A stretch of 64,000 bases of DNA from Sclerotinia nivalis (Eukaryota; Ascomycota; Leotiomycetes; Helotiales; Sclerotiniaceae). A program made the position numbers and the translations under genes. This document shows positions 1-9,859 of this stretch, in pieces (the stretch's first letter is position 1; each line of letters opens with the position of its first letter). The stretch is taken from contig JAPEIS010000015.1 of the NCBI GenBank assembly GCA_029531795.1, positions 1-64,000 of the forward strand, given 5' to 3'. Under the pieces are notes generated by a model. It searched no databases and was not told the DNA's origin. It saw nothing but the letters and a program-made list of their open reading frames with translations.

Positions 1-97
1 CCTAACCCTAACCCTAACCCTAACCCTAACCCTAACCCTAACCCTAACCCTAACCCTAACCCTAACCCTAACCCTAACCCTAACCCTAACCCTAACC
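1..97. repeat. Telomere repeat tract (CCCTAA)n
   Basis: About 16 uninterrupted copies of CCCTAA start at the first base, with the C-rich strand reading inward. This is the standard TTAGGG-type telomere of filamentous fungi and marks the left chromosome end. The tract stops at position 97 and passes with no recognisable spacer into retrotransposon sequence. Confidence 0.97.
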
Positions 98-149
98 ATT
101 GCTATTAACCAAAACACTTTCGGAAAATAACAGAGATGGATGTCGAGAA

Positions 150-3100
150 ATTCCTCAATAGCAAATCACTATTCAACAATAATGAAATCAGGGAAAAGCT
201 CCTTTTGTGGCTTCAAGACAAACTATCTGCTTTCCTATCTTGTCATGTAGATATACTTCCTCTATATCAGGTATAGAATCATAAGATAGAGTTAATACCT
301 GGAAAAGAACCTTTATATTTCAAAAATCGTCCTTTATCTTTTCTCGAATTAGAGGTAGTTCGAAAATGGATCGATGATAATCTTGCCAAAAGTTTCATTC
401 GGGAATCAAGATCACAAAGCGCAGCTCTATTACTCCTAGCAGCCAAACCTGATGGAGGGGTTCGTATCTGTCAAGATTATCGTGGTTTGAATAATGTTAC
501 TATTAAAAATCGATACCCTTTACCAATTGTTCGAGAAACTCTGGATGCTCTTTGCAATGCAAAAATCTATACCAAATTAGATATTATTGCTGCTTTCAAC
601 AAACTTTGTATTGCAGAGGGTGACGAATGGAAAACCGTTTTCATTACTCGATTTGGATTATTCGAATCACTAGTTATGCTTTTTGGTCTTTGCAATATAC
701 CAGCGTCATTCCAATACTATATTAATCATACTTTGTTTGACGAACTAGATAAATACTGCATTGTATACCTCGATGACGTTCTCATATACTCCGAAGATAA
801 GAATCAACATCGAGAACATGTTCGCAATATAGTCCAGAAACTACAAGATGTTGGTTTACAAATCGATATTAATAAATACGAATTCGAAACAACTTCTACG
901 AAATATTTAGGCCTTATGATTACAATCGAAGGTATAAAAATGGATCAAGATAAAGTATCAGTTATTACTTCTTGAATACAATTAGTGTCTGTTAAAGATT
1001 TACAACGATTCCTCGGTTTCGCGAATTTTTATCGTCGATTTATAAAAGACTTTTCAAAGATCTGTTGTCTTTTAAATGACCTTTTGCGGAAAGGAATAGG
1101 TTGGTAATGGAAGAACGATTATACAATAGTATTCGAGAATCTAAAGAAAGTATTTACAACAGTTTCAGTACTCGTCTATTTTAATTACAATAGGAAAACT
1201 ATATTGGAAACAGATACTTCGGATTGGGCTTCAGGAGGGGTACTTTCTTAGTACGATGACAATAATGTTTTACGACCAGTAGTATACTTTTCTTCGAAAC
1301 ATTCGGCTGTTGAATGTAATTACGAGATTTACGATAAAGAGCTATTAGCTATTATTAAATCAATGGAGGAATGGCGATCGGAATTACAAGGATCTCAATA
1401 GGAATTCGAAATCCTAACCGATTACAAGAATCTGGAATACTTTATAACAACGAAAGTATTAAATCAACGTCAAGTACGATGGTCAGAGTTTCTATCTCAA
1501 TATAATTTCCGAATTGTTTACCGACCAGAAACCAAAGCAATTCGGCCAGATGCTTTGAGCCGCCGATGGGAGGATCGATTTGATAGTTTTGATCCCAACG
1601 ACGAATGTTTAAAAAACCGGGAGCGCATTGTTTTACCTGCTGATAGGTTCGATATAGATCTATACAAAGAACTTACAGACGACCTCTCGTTAGTTGCAAT
1701 AGATTGGACAATATTATTTGAAGATAAGTCTATCGATGAATTCATTGATACAGTATACAATAGATCAGATATGGCCAAACAATTAATATTAGTAATCGAA
1801 GATTCCTTTATAACTAAATAACCAAAAGAATTCAGGAAAACCTTACGAATAGTTATACAGGATTGTCGTGTTTACAATAATAAAATCTACTATCATGAAA
1901 AACTATGGATCCTGTTTGATAATAAACTGAAGATACAAATTCTATACAGAATACATTTGTCGGGCCCCGCTGGCCATCCTGGTCGTACGAAGACTATTGA
2001 TTTGGTTTCCAGAAACTACTGGTGGCCACAGATGTATCAAGAAATAGGCGCCTATGTTCAAGCTTGTGAACTCTGTATTCGAACAAAATTCCCAAAATCA
2101 TCTCCCCTAGGATTCCTGAAATCGTTGTCTATTCCTTTCCAATTATGGTCAGATATTTCAATCGATTACATTATACCTTTGCCAGATTGTAAACACTACG
2201 ATTCAATATACAAACATATATTAATAGTTGCTTGTAGATTAACAAAAATGAGGTACTTTATAGGTACAAGATCTCTAACAATAGAAGAATTGGTTAATAC
2301 TTTTATTAGTTGTGTTTATATATTATATAATCTCCCGGAAAATATTATTTCAGATCGAGGAATGCAATTCGTATCGGGATTCTGGATACAGCTTTCTGAA
2401 CGATTGGGAGTAGCCCTTAAACATAGCTCAACGTTTCATTTGCAGACAGACAGCCAAACGGAACGAATCAATTCAATTTTAAAACAGTATTTGTATATAT
2501 TCATAAACTTTCATCAGGATGATTGGATGGAGTGGTTACCGTTGGTAGAATTTGCTTCAAACAATTTGGTTTCTGAAATAACAGGTTGTTCGCCGTTTTT
2601 TGCAAATTACAGTTTTAATCTACAATTGGGTGTGGAACTTAGTAAACTTTGCCTTTTAGATATGATAATAGCTCAAAAACGCGAATTCTTCAAAGGAAAC
2701 AAAACAGTCGATAGAATGGAATGTATCCTGGATCAATTCAGAGTATTTGTGAAACAATCTATTACAATTTACGAGGAATATGCAAATCGGAACAGATCAG
2801 ATTCGCCATGATACGCAAAAGGACAAAAAGTATATGTGAATACGAAAAACATGAAGACATCTCGTAAAACAAAAAAGCTCGACGATAAATGGATCGGACC
2901 ATACGAAATAATAAAGGTCTATCCGCGCGCTTATTTGATCGAACTACCAGAAAATATACGAATTTTCCCAGTATTCCATTATTCGTTGCTAAAACCAGCA
3001 TATCCAAAACCTCATTTTCCAGGACAAACTTTAATTAACGAATCGGAATCGAAAACCACAAGAGACAGAATCCTCGAAAGAGAAGACGGAGAGAAAGAAT

Positions 3101-3290
3101 TAATTCAAAAATGGGTATTTGAAGGTATACTTGATAACCACAATGAAGATAGCTATCATTATCAAGTCAAATGGAGACATTACGCACCAACCTAACAACC
3201 AGTATTAGATCTAAAAGGCAATGAGAAGACCCTGATCGATTACCACCGTTTACACCCCGAGAAACCTGGACTATTATTATAGGTCTTAGA
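150..3290 (+). pseudogene. Decayed pol polyprotein (RT, RNase H, integrase, chromodomain)
   Basis: Reverse transcriptase is clearest at 487-975, with FGLCNIPASFQ and the catalytic YLDD near 765-776. RNase H follows (ETDTSDWASGGVLS near 1210, then a KELLAIIK motif). Integrase has an HHCC-type zinc site (HLSGPAGH then CELC, 1950-2080), the core DISIDY and ISDRG acidic motifs, and TDSQTERIN carrying the glutamate near 2450. The C-terminus has a GPYEI segment (2890-2915) and a chromodomain-like segment (about 3105-3200). In-frame stops occur at 973-975 (TGA), near 1106, 1249, 1399, 1819, 2809 and 3193. No full-length product is possible. The order of domains and the spacing are otherwise intact. 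Confidence 0.85.
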
Positions 3291-3477
3291 TCACCCAAAC
3301 GCCACAGTACTGTTGTTAGTTCCAGCTTTTACAAAGACTTTACGACGATCAATAAGAAAGAAAGTATAGTTTGCTTGAACAGGAAAATAGTATCTCAAAT
3401 TTTAAGATGGTCTTAAAATTTGAAAAATAGTTTTATCAATAGTTTAAAAACAAACTAAACTTTGAGGAAAAAAATAC

Positions 3478-3623
3478 TATCACGGATTCATAACCCGTTC
3501 CTAGCTAATCTGCATGACTGCCTAAGGCATCCATCCCCTATATAGTTGGCGCTCTTCCTAGCACCTTCTTCCTTCTTCGTAGAATATCATCATATCTTAA
3601 AGCACCCTACCACCACCGTGATA
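3478..3623 (+). repeat. Candidate 3' LTR of the telomere-adjacent element (146 bp)
   Basis: The segment begins TATCACGG and ends CCGTGATA, a terminal inverted repeat that becomes TGTCACGG/CCGTGACA if one RIP-type change is reversed at each end. The same termini bound the 213-bp LTRs further in. It sits directly after the end of pol and a purine-rich tract and holds a TATATAG box-like sequence. No second LTR exists to confirm the limits, so the boundaries are tentative. Confidence 0.5.
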
Positions 3624-3883
3624 ATACCGGTGACAATATCACAACAATTACTGGTTCGATTTCTTTGGGGACAATTGTATTCAATTTGGATTGATTTGTT
3701 TAGTATAAATAAGGTATAAAAAGGACGTATTTCGAAGAATAATTTTTCTTCAAAATTTGTGTATGTCCCCACAACCAGATGTATCGCCCAAATATAAGCC
3801 TTGAATGCAATATAGACAAAATAGACTAGAACTCAATGATTTAAATCGAGCTCTGGGACAATGGTAAAAGCGATACTCTCCAT
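3624..3883. other. Spacer between retroelement and rRNA fragment
   Basis: No gene is recognisable. The stretch contains a short inverted pair (TTGGGGACAA near 3664, TGTCCCCA near 3762) whose meaning is unclear. It does not match the rRNA sequence that starts at 3884. Confidence 0.4.
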
Positions 3884-4225
3884 CCCTGTGGTAACTTTTC
3901 TGGCACCTCTAGCCTCAAATTTCGAAGGACTAAAGAATCGATAAGCCACACTTTCATAGTTTGTATTCACACTGAAAATCAAAATCAAAGGGACTTTTAC
4001 CCTTTTGTTCTACTGGAGATTTCTGTTCTCCATAAGTCCTCCTTAGAACACCTGCGTTATGATTTAACAGATGTGCCGCCCCAGTCAAACTCCTCATTTG
4101 ACAATGTCTTCAACCCGGATCAGTTTGCGAAGGACTTTAATGCTAAAAGTTGAGTTTTGACACCCAATTCCGCTTTATTGAATAAGTAAAAAAACGATAA
4201 GGGTAATGGTATTTAGATTTTCAAT
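3884..4225 (-). rRNA. Decayed fragment of 25S (large-subunit) rRNA, antisense
   Basis: The reverse complement matches the conserved 3' part of fungal 25S rRNA. Landmarks are GGAGTTTGACTGGGGCGG near 4070-4090, AGTAGAACAAAAGGGTAAAAG near 3998-4020, GATTTTCAGTGTGAATACAAA near 3965-3985 and GTTACCACAGGGAT at 3884-3897, with the upstream TTTTTTTACTTATTCAAT at 4177-4194. Point changes such as AACTATGAAAGTGTGGCTTATCGATTC are mostly C-to-T or G-to-A. It is a roughly 340-nt fragment, broken on both sides, so it is not functional. It may be a relic of a terminal rDNA array or a dispersed rDNA piece. Confidence 0.9.
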
Positions 4226-4647
4226 AAAAAATATTGTGGCGTTGATTTATTATTAAATTTTAAAAATTATAAGTGAAAATTGAAGAGTGTGCGGTGAGTA
4301 AGGATCAGAACTCTTGTATTGATCGGATATCAATCCTTGCTCAATACAGCCACTTAAACAAATGATGATACAATTAATATATTTAATCTAATACTGCTGT
4401 ATCCCTGTAGAATATTTGAACTATAAGAACGATAGACATTTTCCTTCCACAATTGTTAATTTATACAAAATATACAAACTCCAAAGCTTACTTTCATTCA
4501 TACGAACCATTCCGACATTGATCTATTATGCTCGATCATCTGATATTAAGGCAATGCCGCTTTCTCATTACCAAAGGCAGATCCACATTCTATCCTCCTA
4601 ATCTTGTATCTCGAACTTCCTCATTTGGTTCTACTATTACACTTACT
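4226..4647. other. AT-rich spacer and upstream region of the 4648 gene
   Basis: No gene seen. Its first part could be more, unrecognisable rRNA decay; the last 200 bases presumably hold the promoter and 5' UTR of the next gene. Confidence 0.4.
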
Positions 4648-5919
4648 ATGGCCTCCAGCTCATCTAAGCCACAGTCTCAGGTATATTTGCATCTGAAATA
4701 TCTTTCCTATATCTTTAATCATGATTTCTCCCTGCTGACGATCCTTTTCACTATCTAGAATGTATCAAAAAAACAAAACCTTGTCCTTAGCCAAACCTTC
4801 CAAAAATCACCATACAGAAAATATAACAATAATGCTTTCCAAAACCTTGAGCATGATTCCTTTGTAGGTGATCAGGACGAGAAAATAAACAATGGGCCTT
4901 ATTTCAAACTTCAACAGGAGAAGTGGGCTTCTATGAGGCAAGACCTGAACGACCTGGCGATAGAAATGAACGATCTGAGAATGGAAATGAACGATCTGAC
5001 AATGGAAAGGAACCATTTTACGATGGAATTGAAAGACCATACGAGGAAAGTGGATGACATGGAGAAGAACATAGACATTAAGTCCTGCCGAATTGAGATG
5101 TTTTACGTTCTCACATGTATTGCGCAGGAATGTGACAATAACACACCAATACCAGATGGTTTGTTTTCGGAAGACGATAAGATAATTCGAGATGAAGATG
5201 AGCAGAATCTTGGAGTGCGATTTTTAACATTGGAGAGTTGCGTAGAATTATGTCAGGACTTCATACAATGGACAGACTTCACAGAATGGACGGTTATGTT
5301 TGAAGCACTTTTCGAAGTTTCTTTGAATGAAGTTGAAACGAAGCTTCTCCCCCTTGATAATTCATTCCCCGACTTTCAAATCAAATATATCCTGGCTACT
5401 CAAGCCAAGTTAGTGCTCAGTTGTCAGATGGATCAATTTCCCGACTTTTTTCAAAAATGGCTCGAGGCTGTTCGTAAATACTCTGATTTAGAACAGGCCA
5501 ATCATCCATCCTCATCCTCTCTCCCATTCTCGATAAAGCCAAAATTAGACAAAGACTCTGCTCACCTATGCGAAGCTCGAAAGCGCATTCAGGGACTAGC
5601 TGTCGAATGTCTGCAAGCCGAAAAAAAAGATCGAGGTCGAGCAGCAAGGAAGTGTCTTATCGCAGGCTTTTCTATGAGTACACAAGACCTGAAGAAGAGA
5701 AATGACAAATGGAAGAAAGAGGGGAAATGGGAGCATTTAGTGAAATTGAATGAGCTATTGGAAGCTTTCTTGGAGGATGAAGAGGATGAAGAGGATGAAG
5801 AGGATGGAGAGGATGAAGAGGATGGAGAGGATGAAGAGGATGAAGAGGATGAAGAGGATGGAGAGGATGGAGAGGATGGAGAGGATGGAGAGGATGGAGA
5901 GGATGGAGAGACTGATTGA
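4648..5919 (+). CDS. Hypothetical coiled-coil protein with acidic low-complexity tail
   Basis: I do not recognise the family. The proposed model has exon 1 at 4648-4680 (MASSSSKPQSQ), an intron at 4681-4758 (GTATAT...CTGAC...CTATCTAG) and exon 2 at 4759-5919. The two exons join in phase and give 397 residues. A start at the internal ATG at 4933 would lose 69 residues that are open in frame after the acceptor. Residues about 70-115 form perfect heptads (NDLAIEM, NDLRMEM, NDLTMER), predicting a coiled coil. The middle is ordinary in composition, and the C-terminus is about 45 residues of ED(E/G) repeats. No signal peptide or membrane segment is visible. It lies between the two retroelement blocks, the only intact-looking gene in the first 18 kb. 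Confidence 0.7.
5773..5910 (+). repeat. 9-bp coding minisatellite (GAGGATGAA/GAGGATGGA)
   Basis: Around 15 tandem copies of a 9-bp unit encode alternating Glu-Asp-Glu and Glu-Asp-Gly at the end of the preceding gene. The unit is in frame, so copy changes alter tail length without frameshift. Confidence 0.85.
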
Positions 5920-6312
5920 AAGGGATGAAAATGGCTATGGTGATAATGAACAGGTCAAAATTTCGGGTATAGAGGATTTTGAGGATGGTTTTTTTGACTC
6001 CACTCTATTATACTTTGTTTTTTAATTTTAATAATGATTTATGAATGATAATAAAGAGCTATAATAACAATAAACTTTAATAGGATTATTTAAAATAATA
6101 AATACTTTTTTTTTTTTTTTTTTCAAGATCGATTTGAATTATAATTCACAAATTGATCCGAAGATATTCGAGGTAGGATTTGAGATAAATTCTTAGATTG
6201 TTTTGATTGTTGATCTATTAATATATATAAATATTACGGGATAGTATAATTACAGAATATGTTGAAAGGATCGGGGAATAGATAATAGTAAATACAATGG
6301 AAATGAATACAA
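5920..6312. other. AT-rich spacer with a T-run before the nested retroelement
   Basis: No gene. It contains a poly-T run near 6107-6123 and the 3' flank of the upstream gene. Bases 6308-6312 (TACAA) are the left copy of the target-site duplication of the outer retroelement. Confidence 0.6.
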
Positions 6313-6525
6313 TATCACGGAGGCAATAGGTAGAATAACAGGAATCACTTTTATTAATAAGATATAGCTCGAAGAGTTATGTTTTTATAGAAGGAATGGT
6401 TCTTTAAATATATTTATATATAGCGTTAGCCCCGATCGGGGCTAGCCTATACTTATCCGAGGTCTGATTCCTATAGGTCGGAATCCGAGTGGTCTTTGTA
6501 TACTATATACAGGGATTCTGTAATA
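6313..6525 (-). repeat. 3' LTR of element B (213 bp)
   Basis: It reads TATCACGG at the left and CTGTAATA at the right, corresponding to TGTCACGG...CCGTGATA on the coding strand after RIP-type change. It aligns end to end with the three other LTRs and is one of the more mutated copies. The stem-loop GTTAGCCCCGATCGGGGCTAGC core is still visible near 6424-6447. Confidence 0.93.
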
Positions 6526-9500
6526 GTATTTCCCTTTTTAGGATCGAGTTTTGTTGAGACGATTAGAGGGATTAGATTTATTTGGATAACGATAGTGGTA
6601 ATTATAGATCAGTTCTTGAGTGTTCTTCAAATATTCTGTAGACTTTTCGGTAGGTGTATTATAGCTTATTTATTGGATAGTATATTTCAGATGGGGGCTA
6701 TTATAGCTTTGATGTTTTTATCGGGAATTCAGGATTTCCTTTATATCGAATTGTTTAATGCTTTCAATTTCGATAAAAGGGAAGGGCGGGTTGTATTGAT
6801 TGAGGATAGGGTTATCATTGGTGGGATATAATAGATTAATATGAAAGATCGAGTGATTCCTTATAGAGGTAAGAAGTTTCAATTTATAAGTGTACAAGTT
6901 TATAATCTTCAGGATTCGGAAGAGATTTAAATTCTTCCAATCTAGTTTCTTTTGGGAACGAAGAATTTGGATATTTTTAGTATTAAGTTAGATTAGATCT
7001 CTAGATTGATATCGATGGGTAGGTGAACGATGGGAATCGATATTCTTTGAATAACGGGCTTGATTAGCGATTAGTTCGATTTTCAGGTGATCGATAATCG
7101 ATTTCATTTTTTTGACGAATTCCTTAGTATTCAGGATTCCAGAGCGATCGGAGAACGTGATAGGTTCGAAATCTATTTGGGGATGGAAATTGTAATTGGC
7201 AAAGAATGATGATAGGTGGGAGTTTTTGGATTAGGTAGAGTTAATTGAGAATTTGGCGATCGGTAGTTATTCGGATTAATCGTTCTGTAGATAGGATATA
7301 TACGAGTAAAGGTATTGTTCGAGTATTGTATTTGCTTTTTCTATTTGTTTATCGATTTCAGGATGATAAATTGTTGATAATTTCGAAGTAATATTTAGTT
7401 GTTTATAGATATACTTTTAGAAATCAGAGATAAATTGAGTTTTATGATTGGATATAATGATTTGTAGTAGATTATAGAGTTTTTATATATGCTTCAGGAA
7501 TAGATGGAAGATTTCTTTGGAGTTATAGGTTTTTCGGTAGGGCAGGAAATGTTTCATTTTGGTCAATCGATTGATTATGACAAATATTGTATTGTATTTA
7601 GAGTTTTTCGGAAGATGGGTGATGAAATCGATTGAGATATCTTTTCAGGTTTGTTGTAGGATCGGGAGAGGGTGTAAGATTTTTTCTTGTTTTTTATAAT
7701 TTGGGGTAGCTTAATGGCAATTATGATAATTGTATATTCAATGGAAGATATAATTGTAATATCCAGATCAATAATAATTTCGGGAAAGCAATTCGAAGAT
7801 ATAAATATAATGCGGGTATCCGGTAATAAAGGAATCGTAGATTATTCGAAAGAGTTTTGCTTTTAAAGGATTGTAATTAAAGATATAAAGTTTCTTATGA
7901 TAATATAATAGATCATTATTCATAATATATTCAGATAATGTAATATACAGGTATTTAACAGTATTCTTTTTTAAAGCCTTTAGAATCGATAATGGAAACA
8001 GATCAAATAGGTAAATTTCAGTGAATAAGGGTTTTAGTTTTTTAAGGGGTTCTAATTGTATAGATTTAGATTATTAAATAAAAATTGAATTATTGGATAT
8101 TGTAGATAGTTTAGATTCATAAATAGATAATCCAGATTTCTGAATAGATGATTTGGGATTGTAAATAGACGGTGGGATATCGGTATAGATTTAATTATAG
8201 GTTGTAATTACGAAACGGATTTTCTTTTTTGGATTAATAATAGAAAATAGATTTGTATTTAGATTTTTAGTTTTCAGAATAATTTGATTTTGATAAAAAA
8301 GATATTCATTTCTTTCTTTAGGCAAATCCTTTGATCTTTTGGTTAAAGTATTAAGTTTCGCTTTTTGTTTTCCGGAATGGTATATAATCTTGAAATTGAA
8401 ATGGGATAGAAATTCAAATCAGTGGGCTTAACGATGATTCAATAGCTTTGTGGTTGTAAAATATTCCAGATTTTTATAATCTGTAATGATTTTGATTGGA
8501 AAAAAAGTACTTTCTAATTCGGATTACTATTCTTCGAAACAGTGGATAATTGTTAATAATTCTTTATTATAAATCTTATAATTATATTCTACAATCGAAT
8601 GCTTTTTAGAGAAATATATAATAGATTTCAGAATCCCATTATTATTATATTGGAAAAGGATTCCAGTAGATATATAATCCGATATATTTATCTTTAGGAT
8701 TATATTCTTTTTTTAATTGAAAGAAGTCAATACAAATACTATTGTAAATGCAGTTTTCAGATTCGAGAACGATTTCTTACAAGTAGGATCCTATTGGAAA
8801 GCTATATTCTTTTTAGTTAGGTTTACTATCAAACAAATGATCGAAAAGAAATCGTAAATAAAGTATTAATAGAAATTGTTAAACTTTATAAATATTTGTA
8901 TATTTGTTAGGTTTTTTGGTGTTTTTCAATCAATTATTATCTTAATCTTAACTAGATCTATTCGAATCTTCTTTCGGTCTACAATTAGACCCAGGAATTT
9001 CGTTTCAGATTTTAGGAATTCGTATTTCGATAGATTGATATACAATCCGGTTTTCTGTAAGGTATTTAATATCTTTTGTATATATTTTATATATTCAGAA
9101 CAGATCTTATTGTAGATTAGAATATCATTTAAGTAAATAGTGTAGAATATATCCAAGTATTTTTTCAAAATATTATTGATAAATCGTTGGAACATCGTTA
9201 GGGCTTTAATCAGCCCGAATAATATAATTAAGGTTTCGAATAGATCGAATCGAGTATGGAATATAATTAGATATTCTTGTTCTTCTTTGATTCGGATATT
9301 ATTGAAAGCCGAGATGATATTTATTTTTGTAAAATATTTTATCTTTTTCAGGTTATTCAAGGATTTTTTGATTAAGGGTAATAGATATCGGTTTTTCATA
9401 GATAAGTTATTCAATATATAATAGTTTATACAAAATCGAAGATCACTATTGAGTTTTTTAACAAATAGAACAAATGAAATAGAAGCAAAGGAACTCAATC

Positions 9501-9628
9501 GAATGAATCCTTTTGCTAAGTTTTCTTTTAATTATTTTTGCAAAACTTTCAATTCGTTCTGAAATATTGAATACAGAACTCCAAATAGTAGTTTTGTTTT
9601 ATTTTGCAATCGGATATTATGATTGTAT
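6526..9628 (-). pseudogene. 3' part of element B pol (RT to chromodomain), RIP-decayed
   Basis: The RT segment at 8926-9498 keeps recognisable order (LRFCINYYILNNL, FGLI, YLNDILIYNK), but the catalytic YLDD has become YLND and many stops interrupt it. The corresponding sequence of element A lies at 9842-12940 and aligns throughout. Differences are dominated by A or T in this copy where element A has G or C. The longer plus-strand open stretches here (for example 6496-6831) are antisense artefacts of the decay. Confidence 0.88.
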
Positions 9629-9841
9629 TATCACGGAGGCAGCAGATAGGATAACAGAAATCACTTTTATTGATAAGATGTAACTCGAAAAGCTACGTTT
9701 CTATAGAAGGAATGGTTCTTTAAATACATTTATGTATAGTGTTAGTTCCGATCGGGGCTAGCCTATACTTATTCGAGGTTCGATTTCTATAGGTCGGAAT
9801 CCGAACGGTCTTTGTATATTATATACGGGGATTCTGTGATA
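9629..9841 (-). repeat. 3' LTR of element A (213 bp)
   Basis: Aligns end to end with the 15054-15266 LTR. It is bounded by TATCACGG and CTGTGATA on the plus strand. It differs from its partner at scattered transitions even though the two LTRs were identical at insertion, which is consistent with RIP after insertion. Confidence 0.93.
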
Positions 9842-9858
9842 GTATTTCTCTCCTTAGG
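9842..9858 (-). promoter_or_regulatory. Polypurine tract of element A
   Basis: On the coding strand the 17 bases just before the 3' LTR read CCTAAGGAGAGAAATAC, purine-rich as expected for plus-strand priming. Element B has the equivalent GGGAAATAC next to its 3' LTR at 6526. Confidence 0.6.
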
Positions 9859-9859
9859 A

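Larger units (their letters stand above)
98..3623 (+). mobile_element. 5'-truncated Ty3/gypsy chromovirus abutting the telomere
   Basis: The plus strand encodes, in order, the end of a protease-RT linker, reverse transcriptase, RNase H, integrase and a chromodomain, which is the Ty3/gypsy chromovirus order. The 5' LTR, gag and protease are missing because the telomere begins instead. A purine-rich run (3461-3474) and a candidate 3' LTR follow the coding part. Several in-frame stops are TAA or TAG where the family would have CAA or CAG, the change expected from repeat-induced point mutation. The copy is dead. Confidence 0.88.

Noticed and set aside
3664..3769. TTGGGGACAA/TGTCCCCA inverted pair as a second short LTR or MITE
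   Set aside because: Inverted ends point outward without a target duplication, and the interior matches nothing else in the window.
6496..6831. Plus-strand open frame of 111 codons, with a counterpart at 9812-10213
   Set aside because: Both are antisense to the 3' end of pol in elements B and A and arise from the RIP-skewed composition.
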